A DNA stretch of 10,415 nt from Pseudomonadota bacterium (GTDB lineage Bacteria > Pseudomonadota > Gammaproteobacteria > Burkholderiales > Thiobacillaceae): assembly GCA_030836725.1 (NCBI GenBank), contig JAUPLV010000075.1, positions 1 through 10,415 of the forward strand, in the 5' to 3' direction. The notes beneath the pieces were generated by a model. The model was not told where the DNA came from. It ran no database searches and was given only the letters and a program-made list of their open reading frames with translations. Positions 1-5,152 of this stretch are shown here, piece after piece. Position 1 is the stretch's first letter. Every line of letters begins with the position of its first letter. A program made the translations under genes and the position numbers.

Positions 1-1081
1 CCTGCGCCTGTGGGTGGCGACCACCGACTATTCCGGCGAGCTCACCATCTCGGACGAAATCCTCAAGCGCGTGGTGGAAAGCTATCGCCGGATTCGCAAT
101 ACGCTGAAATTCCTGCTCGCCAACCTGTCGGATTTCGATCCGGAGAAGGATGCATTACCGGTCGAAGACTGGCTGGAAATCGACCGCTACGCGCTGGCGC
201 TGAGCCGCCAGTTGCAGAATGAATTGCAGGGGCACTACGACGCCTACGAATTCCACTTCATCGTGCAGAAGCTGCAGAGCTTCTGCTCGGAGGACCTCGG
301 CGGCTTCTACCTCGACATCCTGAAGGACCGCCTCTACACCAGCGGCGCCGACAGCCGCGCGCGGCGCGCGGCGCAGAATGCACTGTTCCACATTACCCAC
401 GCACTGGTGCGCTGGATGGCGCCGATCCTGTCGTTCACCGGCGAGGAGGTGTGGAGCGAACTTTCGGGCGCCCCCCTCCCCAACCCTGATGAGACTACTA
501 GCCATTCGACTAAGCCCGCAAGCGGGCAAGTCGCTGGTTATCCCCCGCAAGCGGGAGAGGGGGAGGATGCTGGGCCCAAAGCGATGGCTTCGCCCCCCCT
601 CCCCAACCCTCCCCCGCAAGCGGGAGAGGGGGCGAACGCTACGCCCAAAGCGATTAACGATTCGGTGTTCCTGCACACCTGGCACCAGCTGCCGGCGCAG
701 GCGGACGAAATGGATTTGCTCGAGCGCTGGACCCGCATACGCGCGATCCGCGCCGAGGTGCAGAAGGAACTCGAAACCGTGCGCGCCGCCGGCGGCATCG
801 GCTCTTCGCTGCAGGCCGAAATCACCCTCCATGCCAGCCCCGACACCCAGGCCCTGCTGGCGCCGCTGGGCGACGATCTGCGCTTCGTGCTGATCACTTC
901 GCAGGCGCGTGTCGTCGCGGCCGAATCCGACCGCATCGAAGTCGCCCCGAGCGCGGCGAAGAAATGCGATCGCTGCTGGCATTACCGCGACGACGTCGAC
1001 GCGCACACCGACCATCCCGGCCTGTGCGGCCGCTGCCTCAGCAATCTGCATGGCAAAGGTGAAGCGCGTACGCATGCTTGA
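1..1081 (+). CDS. ileS: Isoleucyl-tRNA synthetase, C-terminal part (5' end outside window)
   Basis: Class I aminoacyl-tRNA synthetase that charges tRNA-Ile in the cytoplasm. The frame is open from base 2 and gives 359 residues, beginning in the region after the KMSKS loop (LRLWVATTDYSGE, ISDEILKRVVESYRRIRNT), which matches bacterial IleS closely. The anticodon-binding helical domain follows (HITHALVRWMAPILSFTGEEVW, residues about 128-149). The C-terminal zinc finger is intact, with CxxC pairs at visible residues 322/325 (CDRCWHY) and 342/345 (CGRC). Residues 157-219 are a 63-residue low-complexity insert rich in Pro, Gly and Ala, encoded by two palindromic repeat elements. In E. coli IleS only a few residues separate the corresponding EVW and tryptophan-containing segments. 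The frame is kept and both flanks are well conserved, so the enzyme is probably functional; being essential, it must tolerate the insert. The catalytic HIGH and KMSKS motifs lie outside the window. Confidence 0.97.
   Translation, partial: LRLWVATTDYSGELTISDEILKRVVESYRRIRNTLKFLLANLSDFDPEKDALPVEDWLEIDRYALALSRQLQNELQGHYDAYEFHFIVQKLQSFCSEDLGGFYLDILKDRLYTSGADSRARRAAQNALFHITHALVRWMAPILSFTGEEVWSELSGAPLPNPDETTSHSTKPASGQVAGYPPQAGEGEDAGPKAMASPPLPNPPPQAGEGANATPKAINDSVFLHTWHQLPAQADEMDLLERWTRIRAIRAEVQKELETVRAAGGIGSSLQAEITLHASPDTQALLAPLGDDLRFVLITSQARVVAAESDRIEVAPSAAKKCDRCWHYRDDVDAHTDHPGLCGRCLSNLHGKGEARTHA
470..658 (+). repeat. 63-codon in-frame repeat insertion inside ileS
   Basis: This 189-bp block interrupts the conserved IleS alignment and consists of two tandem copies of one palindromic element: a long copy at about 470-590 and a short one at about 591-658. 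Each copy has a C-rich left arm (CCCCTCCCCAACCCT), a core hairpin CCCGCAAGCGGG followed by AGAGGGGG, and a tail resembling CGAACGCTACGCCCAAAGCG. The length is an exact multiple of three and has no stop in the ileS frame. It is translated as proline- and glycine-rich sequence with PLPNP and PPQAGEGE motifs, once per copy. The block is also open in a second forward frame and in two reverse frames. Confidence 0.9.
488..541 (+). repeat. 54-bp segment nested in the long palindromic element (ileS copy)
   Basis: Comparing the two ileS copies shows that the first carries 54 extra bases placed between CAACCCT and CCCCCGCAAGCGGG. The same 54 bases occur without a mismatch, reverse-complemented, at 1248-1301. 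The segment has its own CCCGCAAGCGGG core (515-526). Its length is 18 codons, so it does not disturb the ileS frame. It could be a nested insertion or a real part of a long element subtype from which short copies were deleted. Confidence 0.88.
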
Positions 1082-1196
1082 AATACGACCGCGCGTCATT
1101 AACCACGAAACGATTCGTCCGGACATGGCACCGCGTCATCGCGAAGATCGCCCCATCGGCACGAGGGCGGCCCGCCTGCGTACCCGTAGAGCGGCT

Positions 1197-1316
1197 TCAT
1201 TAATCGGTTCGGGCCCAGCGTTTGCTCCCCTCGCCCGCTTGCGGGAGATAACCAGCGACTTGCCCGCTTGCGGGCTTAGTCGAATGGCTAGTAGTCTCAT
1301 CAGGGTTGGGGAGAGG
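1197..1316 (-). repeat. Long palindromic element, intergenic copy
   Basis: Read on the minus strand, this has the same order as the first ileS copy: CTCTCCCCAACCCT, the 54-bp segment (1248-1301, identical), the CCCGCAAGCGGG core (1234-1245 read in reverse), then a GCGAGGGG arm and a tail similar to AACGCTGGGCCC and CGATTAATGAA. The core arms differ slightly from the ileS copy, so the copies have aged while the 54-bp part stayed identical. It lies downstream of ileS, in the opposite orientation to the copies inside ileS and fkpB. Confidence 0.88.
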
Positions 1317-1334
1317 GCCGCGATCGGGCAGGCC

Positions 1335-1450
1335 ATCGGGGCTAAAGCCCCTCCCACAGGCGGCGCACCGGCGCGGGAAGGCTTGTGGGAGGCTCCTCCC
1401 CCAAGTGGCCTGGGCGCGAACGGGTTTGTGGGAGCGGCTTCAGCCGCGAT
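1335..1450. repeat. REPIN-like inverted pair of REP sequences
   Basis: Two REP sequences face each other. The one at 1335-1358 is on the minus strand, with hairpin GGGGCT-AA-AGCCCC followed by TCCCACA. The one at 1427-1450 is on the plus strand, with TGTGGGA followed by hairpin GCGGCT-TC-AGCCGC and GAT. Both share the GTGGGAG head and the hairpin plan, and where the stem bases differ the changes are compensated on the other arm. The 116-bp total is typical of REPINs. Known relatives in Pseudomonas and similar genomes are mobilised by RAYT transposases; none is encoded in this window. Confidence 0.85.
1382..1405. repeat. Near-perfect 11-bp-arm palindrome between the two REPs
   Basis: CTTGTGGGAGG and CCTCCCCCAAG flank a central CT and pair at ten of eleven positions. 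The GTGGGAGG half resembles the REP head, so this is either the loop part of the REPIN or a third, decayed REP. It could fold as a strong hairpin in a read-through ileS-lspA transcript. Confidence 0.7.
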
Positions 1451-1573
1451 TTTCGTGCGCCTGCACACATCGCGGCATCTGGCCGGGCGCTCCTCCCGCA
1501 AGCCCAGCCCCGCTCACCGCAATCATGAAACCGGGGATTGCCCCCAGGCTCCGGCTTAACCAGACTCTTCGCC

Positions 1574-2074
1574 ATGAAATACTTCTCTGATCCTGCAATG
1601 CGCAAATGGCTGTGGCTGGCCTTTGCCGTCATCGTCGCCGACCACCTCACCAAATGGTGGGTCTCCTCCACCCTCGACTACCAGGAAACCATCGCAGTGC
1701 TGTCGTTCTTCTCGCTGGTACTGGTGCACAACACCGGCGCGGCATTCAGCTTCCTCGCCGATGCCGGCGGCTGGCAGCGCTGGTTCTTCATCGCGGTCGG
1801 CATCGTCGCCACCGTCATCATCGTGCGCCTGCTGAAGCGCCACGCGCGCGAACCGCGGCTGGCGTTTTCCCTGGCGCTGGTGCTCGGCGGCGCGCTCGGC
1901 AACATCATCGACCGCGTGGTGCTGGGCCACGTGGTCGACTTCCTGTATTTCCACTATCGCGGCGTTGCCTGGCCTGCGTTCAACGTCGCGGATTCCGCCA
2001 TCACCGTCGGCGCCGGCCTGCTGATCTGGGACAGCGTGTTCGGCAAGCCCACAGGCTCGAACAACCCGGCATGA
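1574..2074 (+). CDS. lspA: Prolipoprotein signal peptidase (signal peptidase II)
   Basis: Inner-membrane aspartyl protease that removes the signal peptide from diacylglyceryl-modified prolipoproteins, the step after Lgt and before Lnt. With the start at 1574 the protein has 166 residues, the usual size. Four hydrophobic segments are visible: about 12-30, 68-86, 96-110 and 136-158. Family motifs are present: VHNTGAAFSFLAD (51-63), GGALGNIIDR (105-114), GHVVDF with catalytic Asp122, and FNVADS with catalytic Asp140. An in-frame ATG at 1538 would add 12 residues not expected in the family, so the MKYFSDPAMRKWLWL start is preferred. No good Shine-Dalgarno sequence precedes either one. The last four bases overlap the fkpB start (ATGA), which indicates translational coupling. 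Confidence 0.96.
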   Translation: MKYFSDPAMRKWLWLAFAVIVADHLTKWWVSSTLDYQETIAVLSFFSLVLVHNTGAAFSFLADAGGWQRWFFIAVGIVATVIIVRLLKRHAREPRLAFSLALVLGGALGNIIDRVVLGHVVDFLYFHYRGVAWPAFNVADSAITVGAGLLIWDSVFGKPTGSNNPA

Positions 2075-2547
2075 ACACGCGCGCCGTCGCCGCCGGCGAC
2101 ACCCTGCTGCTCCGCTATGCGCTGCGCCCGCGCGGCGGCGAAGACATCGTCTCCAACTTCGACGACCCCGAGCCCGACACCGTGACGCTTGGCGACGGCA
2201 CCCTGGCGCCGATGCTGGAGCAATGGCTGATCGACCTCGTTCCCGGCGAGCACCATGTCTTTCTGCTCGATCCCTGGCAGGCCTTCGGCGAAAGCCAGCC
2301 CGAACTGATCCAGACCCTGCCCAAATCCGACCTGCCCGCCGACATGGAACTTGCGGTCGACCAACTGTTCGAATTCGCCATGCCCAACGGCCAGACCCTG
2401 GCCGGGCACATTCTGGAAATCGGCGGCGGCGCGGTCAAGGTCGACTTCAATCATCCGCTCGCCGATCTGTGCATAGAATTCGAAGTGGAAATTATTCGAA
2501 TTCTTCCCCCCACCCCAACCCTTCCCCGCTTGCGGGAGAGGGGGTAA
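2071..2547 (+). CDS. fkpB: FKBP-type peptidyl-prolyl cis-trans isomerase, SlpA/FkpB type, with repeat-derived C-terminus
   Basis: Cytoplasmic SlyD/SlpA-like prolyl isomerase and chaperone, conserved between lspA and ispH in many proteobacteria. The 158-residue product shows the FKBP half-domain (LGDGTLAPMLEQWLIDLVPGE, residues about 40-60), the AFGE turn (71-74), an insert-in-flap region (about 75-120) and the signature VDFNHPLA (124-131). The native C-terminus should end near FEVEIVRIL. Here the gene reads FEVEIIRIL and then runs into a palindromic element that adds 13 residues (146-158, PPTPTLPRLRERG) before a TAA inside the element. A second copy of the native tail lies just downstream in another frame. 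The fold should be complete, so the gene is probably functional. Its start overlaps the lspA stop by ATGA. Confidence 0.94.
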   Translation: MNTRAVAAGDTLLLRYALRPRGGEDIVSNFDDPEPDTVTLGDGTLAPMLEQWLIDLVPGEHHVFLLDPWQAFGESQPELIQTLPKSDLPADMELAVDQLFEFAMPNGQTLAGHILEIGGGAVKVDFNHPLADLCIEFEVEIIRILPPTPTLPRLRERG

Positions 2548-2570
2548 ACGTGATGCCCAAACCGGTTGAC
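2504..2570 (+). repeat. Short palindromic element inserted at the 3' end of fkpB
   Basis: A C-rich left arm (CCCCACCCCAACCCT), the core CCCGCTTGCGGG (2525-2536), an AGAGGGGG arm and a tail (AAACGTGATGCCCAAACCGGTTGACG) align with the short copy in ileS. It is flanked by perfect 9-bp inverted repeats: TTCGAATTC at 2495-2503 and GAATTCGAA at 2571-2579. The element supplies the new fkpB stop codon (2545-2547). Confidence 0.85.
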
Positions 2571-2603
2571 GAATTCGAAGTGGAAATCGTCCGCATCCTG
2601 TAA
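2571..2603 (+). pseudogene. Severed duplicate of the fkpB 3' tail
   Basis: The bases from 2571 encode EFEVEIVRIL followed by TAA at 2601-2603, almost the same ten residues as fkpB codons at 2476-2505 (EFEVEIIRIL). The first 17 bases are identical (2476-2492 and 2571-2587). The two copies are 95 bp apart, so the second lies in the -1 frame relative to fkpB and is not read as part of it. It is probably the original gene end displaced by the element. An ATG at 2553 opens a 16-codon frame through it, but I do not claim it is expressed. Confidence 0.75.
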
Positions 2604-2619
2604 CATTCAAAAGTTCGTT

Positions 2620-3546
2620 ATGAATCCCGCCATTCTTCTCGCCAACCCCCGCGGCTTCTGCGCCGGCGTCGACCGCGCCATCGCCATCGTCGAGCGCGCC
2701 CTGGAAAAATTCGGCGCGCCGATCTACGTGCGCCACGAAGTCGTCCACAACACCTACGTCGTCAACGACCTCAAGGCCAAGGGCGCCGTCTTCATCGAGG
2801 AATTATCCGAAGTCCCCGTCGGCGCCACCGTCATTTTCAGCGCCCACGGCGTCTCCCAGGCGGTACGTCAGGAGGCCGAGGCGCGCGGCCTGAACGTGTT
2901 CGACGCCACCTGCCCGCTGGTCACCAAGGTACACGTCGAAGTCGGCAAGATGCGCGAAAAGGGGCTGGAAATCGTGATGATCGGCCACAAGGGCCACCCC
3001 GAAGTCGAAGGCACCCTGGGGCAATCGGAACACGGCATGTATCTGGTCGAAACCCCCGAAGACGTCGCCAGCCTGCGGGTGACCGACCCCGGCAAACTCG
3101 CCTACGTCACCCAGACCACGCTGTCGGTAGACGACGCCGCGCGCGTGGTCGACGCCCTGCGCAAGCGTTTTCCCAGCATCGCCGGCCCGAAAAAGGACGA
3201 CATCTGCTACGCCACGCAAAACCGCCAGGACGCCGTCAAGGCGCTGGCGCCGCGGTGCGACGTGGTGATCGTGGTGGGATCGCCGACCAGCTCGAATTCA
3301 AACCGGCTGCGGGAAGTCGCCAGGCATCTGGGCGTGCCGGCCTACATGGTCGACAACGCGGATGAAATCCAGCCCGAGTGGGTCGCCGGCAAGAACCGGG
3401 TCGGGCTCACCGCCGGCGCCTCGGCCCCCGAAATTCTGGTGCGCGCCGTGATCGAGCGGCTCAACAAACTCGGTATCGCCAAAGTGACCAACCTCGACGG
3501 CGTCCAGGAAAAGGTCACCTTCGCCCTGCCCAAGGGTCTTGCCTGA
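2620..3546 (+). CDS. ispH: 4-hydroxy-3-methylbut-2-enyl diphosphate reductase
   Basis: Last enzyme of the methylerythritol phosphate pathway: it reduces HMBPP to isopentenyl and dimethylallyl diphosphate with a [4Fe-4S] cluster in the cytoplasm. The 308-residue protein is full length. Cluster ligands are Cys14 (GFCAG), Cys98 (DATCPL) and Cys196 (DDICYATQ). Substrate-pocket residues are His43 (EVVHN), His76 (SAHG), and His126 and Glu128 (GHPEVEG), with the SSNSN stretch at 224-228. The 2620 ATG gives the standard N-terminus (MNPAILLANPRGFCAG); upstream in-frame codons belong to the fkpB tail remnant. A clear Shine-Dalgarno sequence is not visible, and the gene follows fkpB after 72 bp enlarged by the element, so it is probably transcribed with it. 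Its 3' end faces the pilus genes. Confidence 0.98.
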   Translation: MNPAILLANPRGFCAGVDRAIAIVERALEKFGAPIYVRHEVVHNTYVVNDLKAKGAVFIEELSEVPVGATVIFSAHGVSQAVRQEAEARGLNVFDATCPLVTKVHVEVGKMREKGLEIVMIGHKGHPEVEGTLGQSEHGMYLVETPEDVASLRVTDPGKLAYVTQTTLSVDDAARVVDALRKRFPSIAGPKKDDICYATQNRQDAVKALAPRCDVVIVVGSPTSSNSNRLREVARHLGVPAYMVDNADEIQPEWVAGKNRVGLTAGASAPEILVRAVIERLNKLGIAKVTNLDGVQEKVTFALPKGLA

Positions 3547-3575
3547 ACGGCTGACGCCTCAACCATTCGGGACAA

Positions 3576-3629
3576 GGCATCGAGCGGTGCACGGAGTGCA
3601 CCCTGCAAAAGCCCTCGACACCCGATGCC
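3576..3629. terminator. Nested inverted repeat between convergent ispH and fimT-like gene
   Basis: An inner perfect hairpin GGTGCAC-GGA-GTGCACC (3586-3602) sits inside an outer 7-bp stem, GGCATCG (3576-3582) with CGATGCC (3623-3629). It lies in the 86 bp between two converging genes, which suits a bidirectional terminator. There is no T-run on either side, so intrinsic termination is uncertain; mRNA 3'-end protection is an alternative. Confidence 0.5.
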
Positions 3630-3632
3630 GCC

Positions 3633-4172
3633 TCATGGGCAGAAGGCAAGCGTGATCCTTGCTGTGCGCGGCCTGCCGGTTCTATTGATGACGATCTGTC
3701 TTGCCGTTCCGGCCGAGCCGGATTCGTTGCACAGGGTCAGGGTGCCCGCCTGAAAGGCGCCGGAAATCTGCTCGGTCGCGCCGCTGGGCGTATAGGAGAT
3801 ATATTTATCGACCGTCGGATTGCCGGTCAGGAAGAAACCCGCCGGCAGCGGCTGCCTGGCCAGGATCACCGTCTCGCCCGCATCGAGTTCGGCATTGTTG
3901 TTGGGATCGTGGAAGACCAGCCAGCCCTGGTGCCAGCCGCCGCTTGCGGCGCAGGACGCGCCCGTTGCCGAGGTGCACATCACCGCGCGGGAATTGCGTT
4001 TGATCGCCTCGCTGCGCGCCAGATGCAGGGAAGAAACCATTTCATTGGTGAAACTCGACAACCGGCTCGATCGCATCAGGGACGCGAAAGCGGGAACGCC
4101 TATGGCCGCCAGAATGCCGACCACGGCCAGAACAACCATCAGTTCCATCAGCGTTGCACCTTGTTGTTTCAT
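3633..4172 (-). CDS. FimT/GspH-family type IV minor pilin (prepilin), copy 1
   Basis: Predicted minor pilin, processed by PilD and inserted in the inner membrane before pilus assembly. The 179-residue prepilin has a short leader MKQQG; cleavage after Gly5 leaves ATLMELMVVLAVVGILAAIGV with Glu at mature position 5. Position 1 is Ala rather than the usual Phe. LARSEAIKRN (51-60) is characteristic of FimT/GspH/FimU. Cysteines 66, 74, 148 and 178 may form two disulfides. The C-terminus has GRPR (166-169), matching the GRxR DNA-binding motif reported for Legionella FimT in natural transformation. The start is supported by the short leader and a G-rich run 4 nt upstream. The gene is separated from the pil operon by 437 bp and may have its own promoter. 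It could act in pilus priming, DNA uptake or both. Confidence 0.9.
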   Translation of the reverse strand: MKQQGATLMELMVVLAVVGILAAIGVPAFASLMRSSRLSSFTNEMVSSLHLARSEAIKRNSRAVMCTSATGASCAASGGWHQGWLVFHDPNNNAELDAGETVILARQPLPAGFFLTGNPTVDKYISYTPSGATEQISGAFQAGTLTLCNESGSAGTARQIVINRTGRPRTARITLAFCP

Positions 4173-4230
4173 CGCGCCCCCCGGAAATTTTCCGATGGGT
4201 CACGGTGGCCCCCAAGGCGCGGGCCGTCTA

Positions 4231-4246
4231 TACAACTTTAGTCGTA
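4231..4246 (-). promoter_or_regulatory. Candidate operator/promoter upstream of fimT-like copy 1
   Basis: TACAACT-TT-AGTCGTA is a 7-bp inverted repeat with one mismatch, about 60 bp upstream of the copy 1 start. Read on the coding strand, the right end gives TTGTATAGAC, in which TATAGA could serve as a -10 box with no good -35 box, as in activator-dependent promoters. The symmetry and size fit a dimeric regulator of the LuxR/FixJ type, but this is inference. Confidence 0.4.
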
Positions 4247-4564
4247 GCCTTGCCGCGATTGCGTTTCCAGCCCGAACCGGCGCGTCCGGGCCTCATCGTG
4301 AACGGGAAATGCGCCGTGCGGCCCCTTCCGCCGACAGAACGATCGCCAGTGGAAAGACGATTTTGGAGTGACGTTCAACGGGCGGAGCGCCCATCAAGGT
4401 GGCGCCGATCAATTCGATATGGCCGTTGCTGCGCTCCCAACGACGGTTTCCAGGATTATTTAGTTGCGCGGCTAGGTGTGGCGGCGAATCAGCGCGCAGG
4501 GGCTGCCGTGCGCACCAACGCTGAAGCGCCGCGGCCCCCTGCAAGGAAGGCCGCGACGCGGTTT

Positions 4565-4588
4565 TGTGGGAGCGGCTTCAGCCGCGAT
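4565..4588 (+). repeat. REP sequence downstream of fimT-like copy 2
   Basis: This 24-bp sequence is identical to the REP at 1427-1450: TGTGGGA, then hairpin GCGGCT-TC-AGCCGC and GAT. It starts 21 nt after the stop of fimT-like copy 2 in the direction of transcription, so the pil operon mRNA would end in or near this hairpin. A role as mRNA 3' stabiliser or weak terminator is possible. No inverted partner was found nearby, so it is a single REP. Confidence 0.85.
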
Positions 4589-4609
4589 TGACGTGGCGGC
4601 GGTAAGGAA

Positions 4610-5152
4610 TCAGCCGCACCAGTTCCAATCCCAAGTCTGGACGCGAGCCCGCCCGGTTGCGCTGATATCCAAGTAGCGCGCTTGCTTGCCCACCGTTGGC
4701 GTGGCCCGGCAAACATAAAACCAGGATGAGCTTGACGCCAGGCCGGTCGAATTGAAAACGATGCTGGTGTTGCCGCTCCATACCTTGAAGCCGTTGGGCA
4801 GCGGAGCCTGGGTGGATATGACCGTCCCGTCGAGAGCCCGCACGATCCAGCCATCTTTCCAGCCGCCCGTGCAAGTGCTTCCATTCGACGAGGCGCACAA
4901 CGTCACCCTTGCGTTGCGCTTGATCGCCTCGCTGCGCGCCAGTTGCACGCTGGACACCATGCTGTTGACGATCATGGTCAGCTTGCCGCTCAGCATCATC
5001 TCAGTGGCCGAGGGCATCGCGATTCCGGCCAGAATGGCCGTAATGACAATGGTGACCATGAGCTCGACCAGGGTGAAGCCCCGCTGCACCGTGCGGCGGC
5101 TTCTCCTGACGTCGGGCCGCCGCTGGCCGGACCGGTTCAATCTCTCCATCAT
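4610..5152 (-). CDS. FimT/GspH-family type IV minor pilin (prepilin), copy 2
   Basis: Predicted minor pilin translated just after pilY1. From the ATG at 5152, which overlaps the pilY1 stop (ATGA), it has 180 residues with an unusually long basic leader of 25. Cleavage at RG|FTLVELMVTIV leaves Phe1 and Glu5. An in-frame GTG at 5089 would give a usual short leader (MQRG) and has AGGAG upstream, though 13 nt away, so the start is not settled. LARSEAIKRN (71-80), cysteines 86, 94, 148 and 179, and C-terminal GRAR (167-170) mirror copy 1, showing the two are paralogues. In the P. aeruginosa locus pilE stands here; this protein does not look like PilE. Its place in the operon suggests a core minor-pilin role, and the GRxR motif leaves DNA binding possible. 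Confidence 0.88.
   Translation of the reverse strand: MMERLNRSGQRRPDVRRSRRTVQRGFTLVELMVTIVITAILAGIAMPSATEMMLSGKLTMIVNSMVSSVQLARSEAIKRNARVTLCASSNGSTCTGGWKDGWIVRALDGTVISTQAPLPNGFKVWSGNTSIVFNSTGLASSSSWFYVCRATPTVGKQARYLDISATGRARVQTWDWNWCG

Larger units (their letters stand above)
1082..1573. other. ileS-lspA spacer filled with repeats, no gene recognised
   Basis: ileS and lspA are usually adjacent or nearly so, but here 492 bp separate them. I see no convincing coding sequence: the open frames crossing this stretch have no recognisable protein motifs and are made of translated repeats. It holds a long palindromic element (about 1197-1316), a REPIN-like pair with a central palindrome (1335-1450) and a decayed core fragment near 1491-1505 (TCCTCCCGCAAGCCCAG). 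The first 115 bp (1082-1196) show nothing recognisable. No clear promoter for lspA was found. Confidence 0.75.
4173..4609. other. Spacer between the two fimT-like genes
   Basis: 437 bp without a convincing gene. Open frames across it on both strands have no recognisable domains and no pilin or membrane motifs. It contains a REP sequence (4565-4588) next to the upstream gene's stop and an inverted repeat (4231-4246) next to the copy 1 start. A small GGGCGGAGCGCCC hairpin occurs near 4380. The rest shows nothing I recognise. Confidence 0.65.

Noticed and set aside
470..658. IleS insert as a disabling mutation (pseudogene)
   Set aside because: The frame is kept on both sides, the zinc-finger cysteines are intact and the gene is essential; an additional ileS elsewhere is possible but cannot be seen here.
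155..1126. 323-residue open frame on the minus strand opposite ileS
   Set aside because: Shadow of ileS; it has no recognisable motifs and crosses the repeat insert only because that insert lacks stops in several frames.
470..1316. Repeats near ileS as a CRISPR array
   Set aside because: Copies are few, in both orientations, of unequal length and without regular spacers; they are interspersed palindromic elements.
1136..1559. Possible small proteins in the ileS-lspA spacer
   Set aside because: The open frames on both strands are largely translated repeats and have no start signals or conserved segments.
4154..4591. Open frames in the spacer between the fimT-like genes
   Set aside because: No ribosome binding site, signal, membrane segment or known motif. 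One frame runs into the REP and another overlaps the fimT-like copy 1 start.
4173..4609. Sigma-54 promoter for pilus genes
   Set aside because: I looked for a GG-N10-GC arrangement with TGGCAC and TTGC elements on the minus strand and saw no convincing match.
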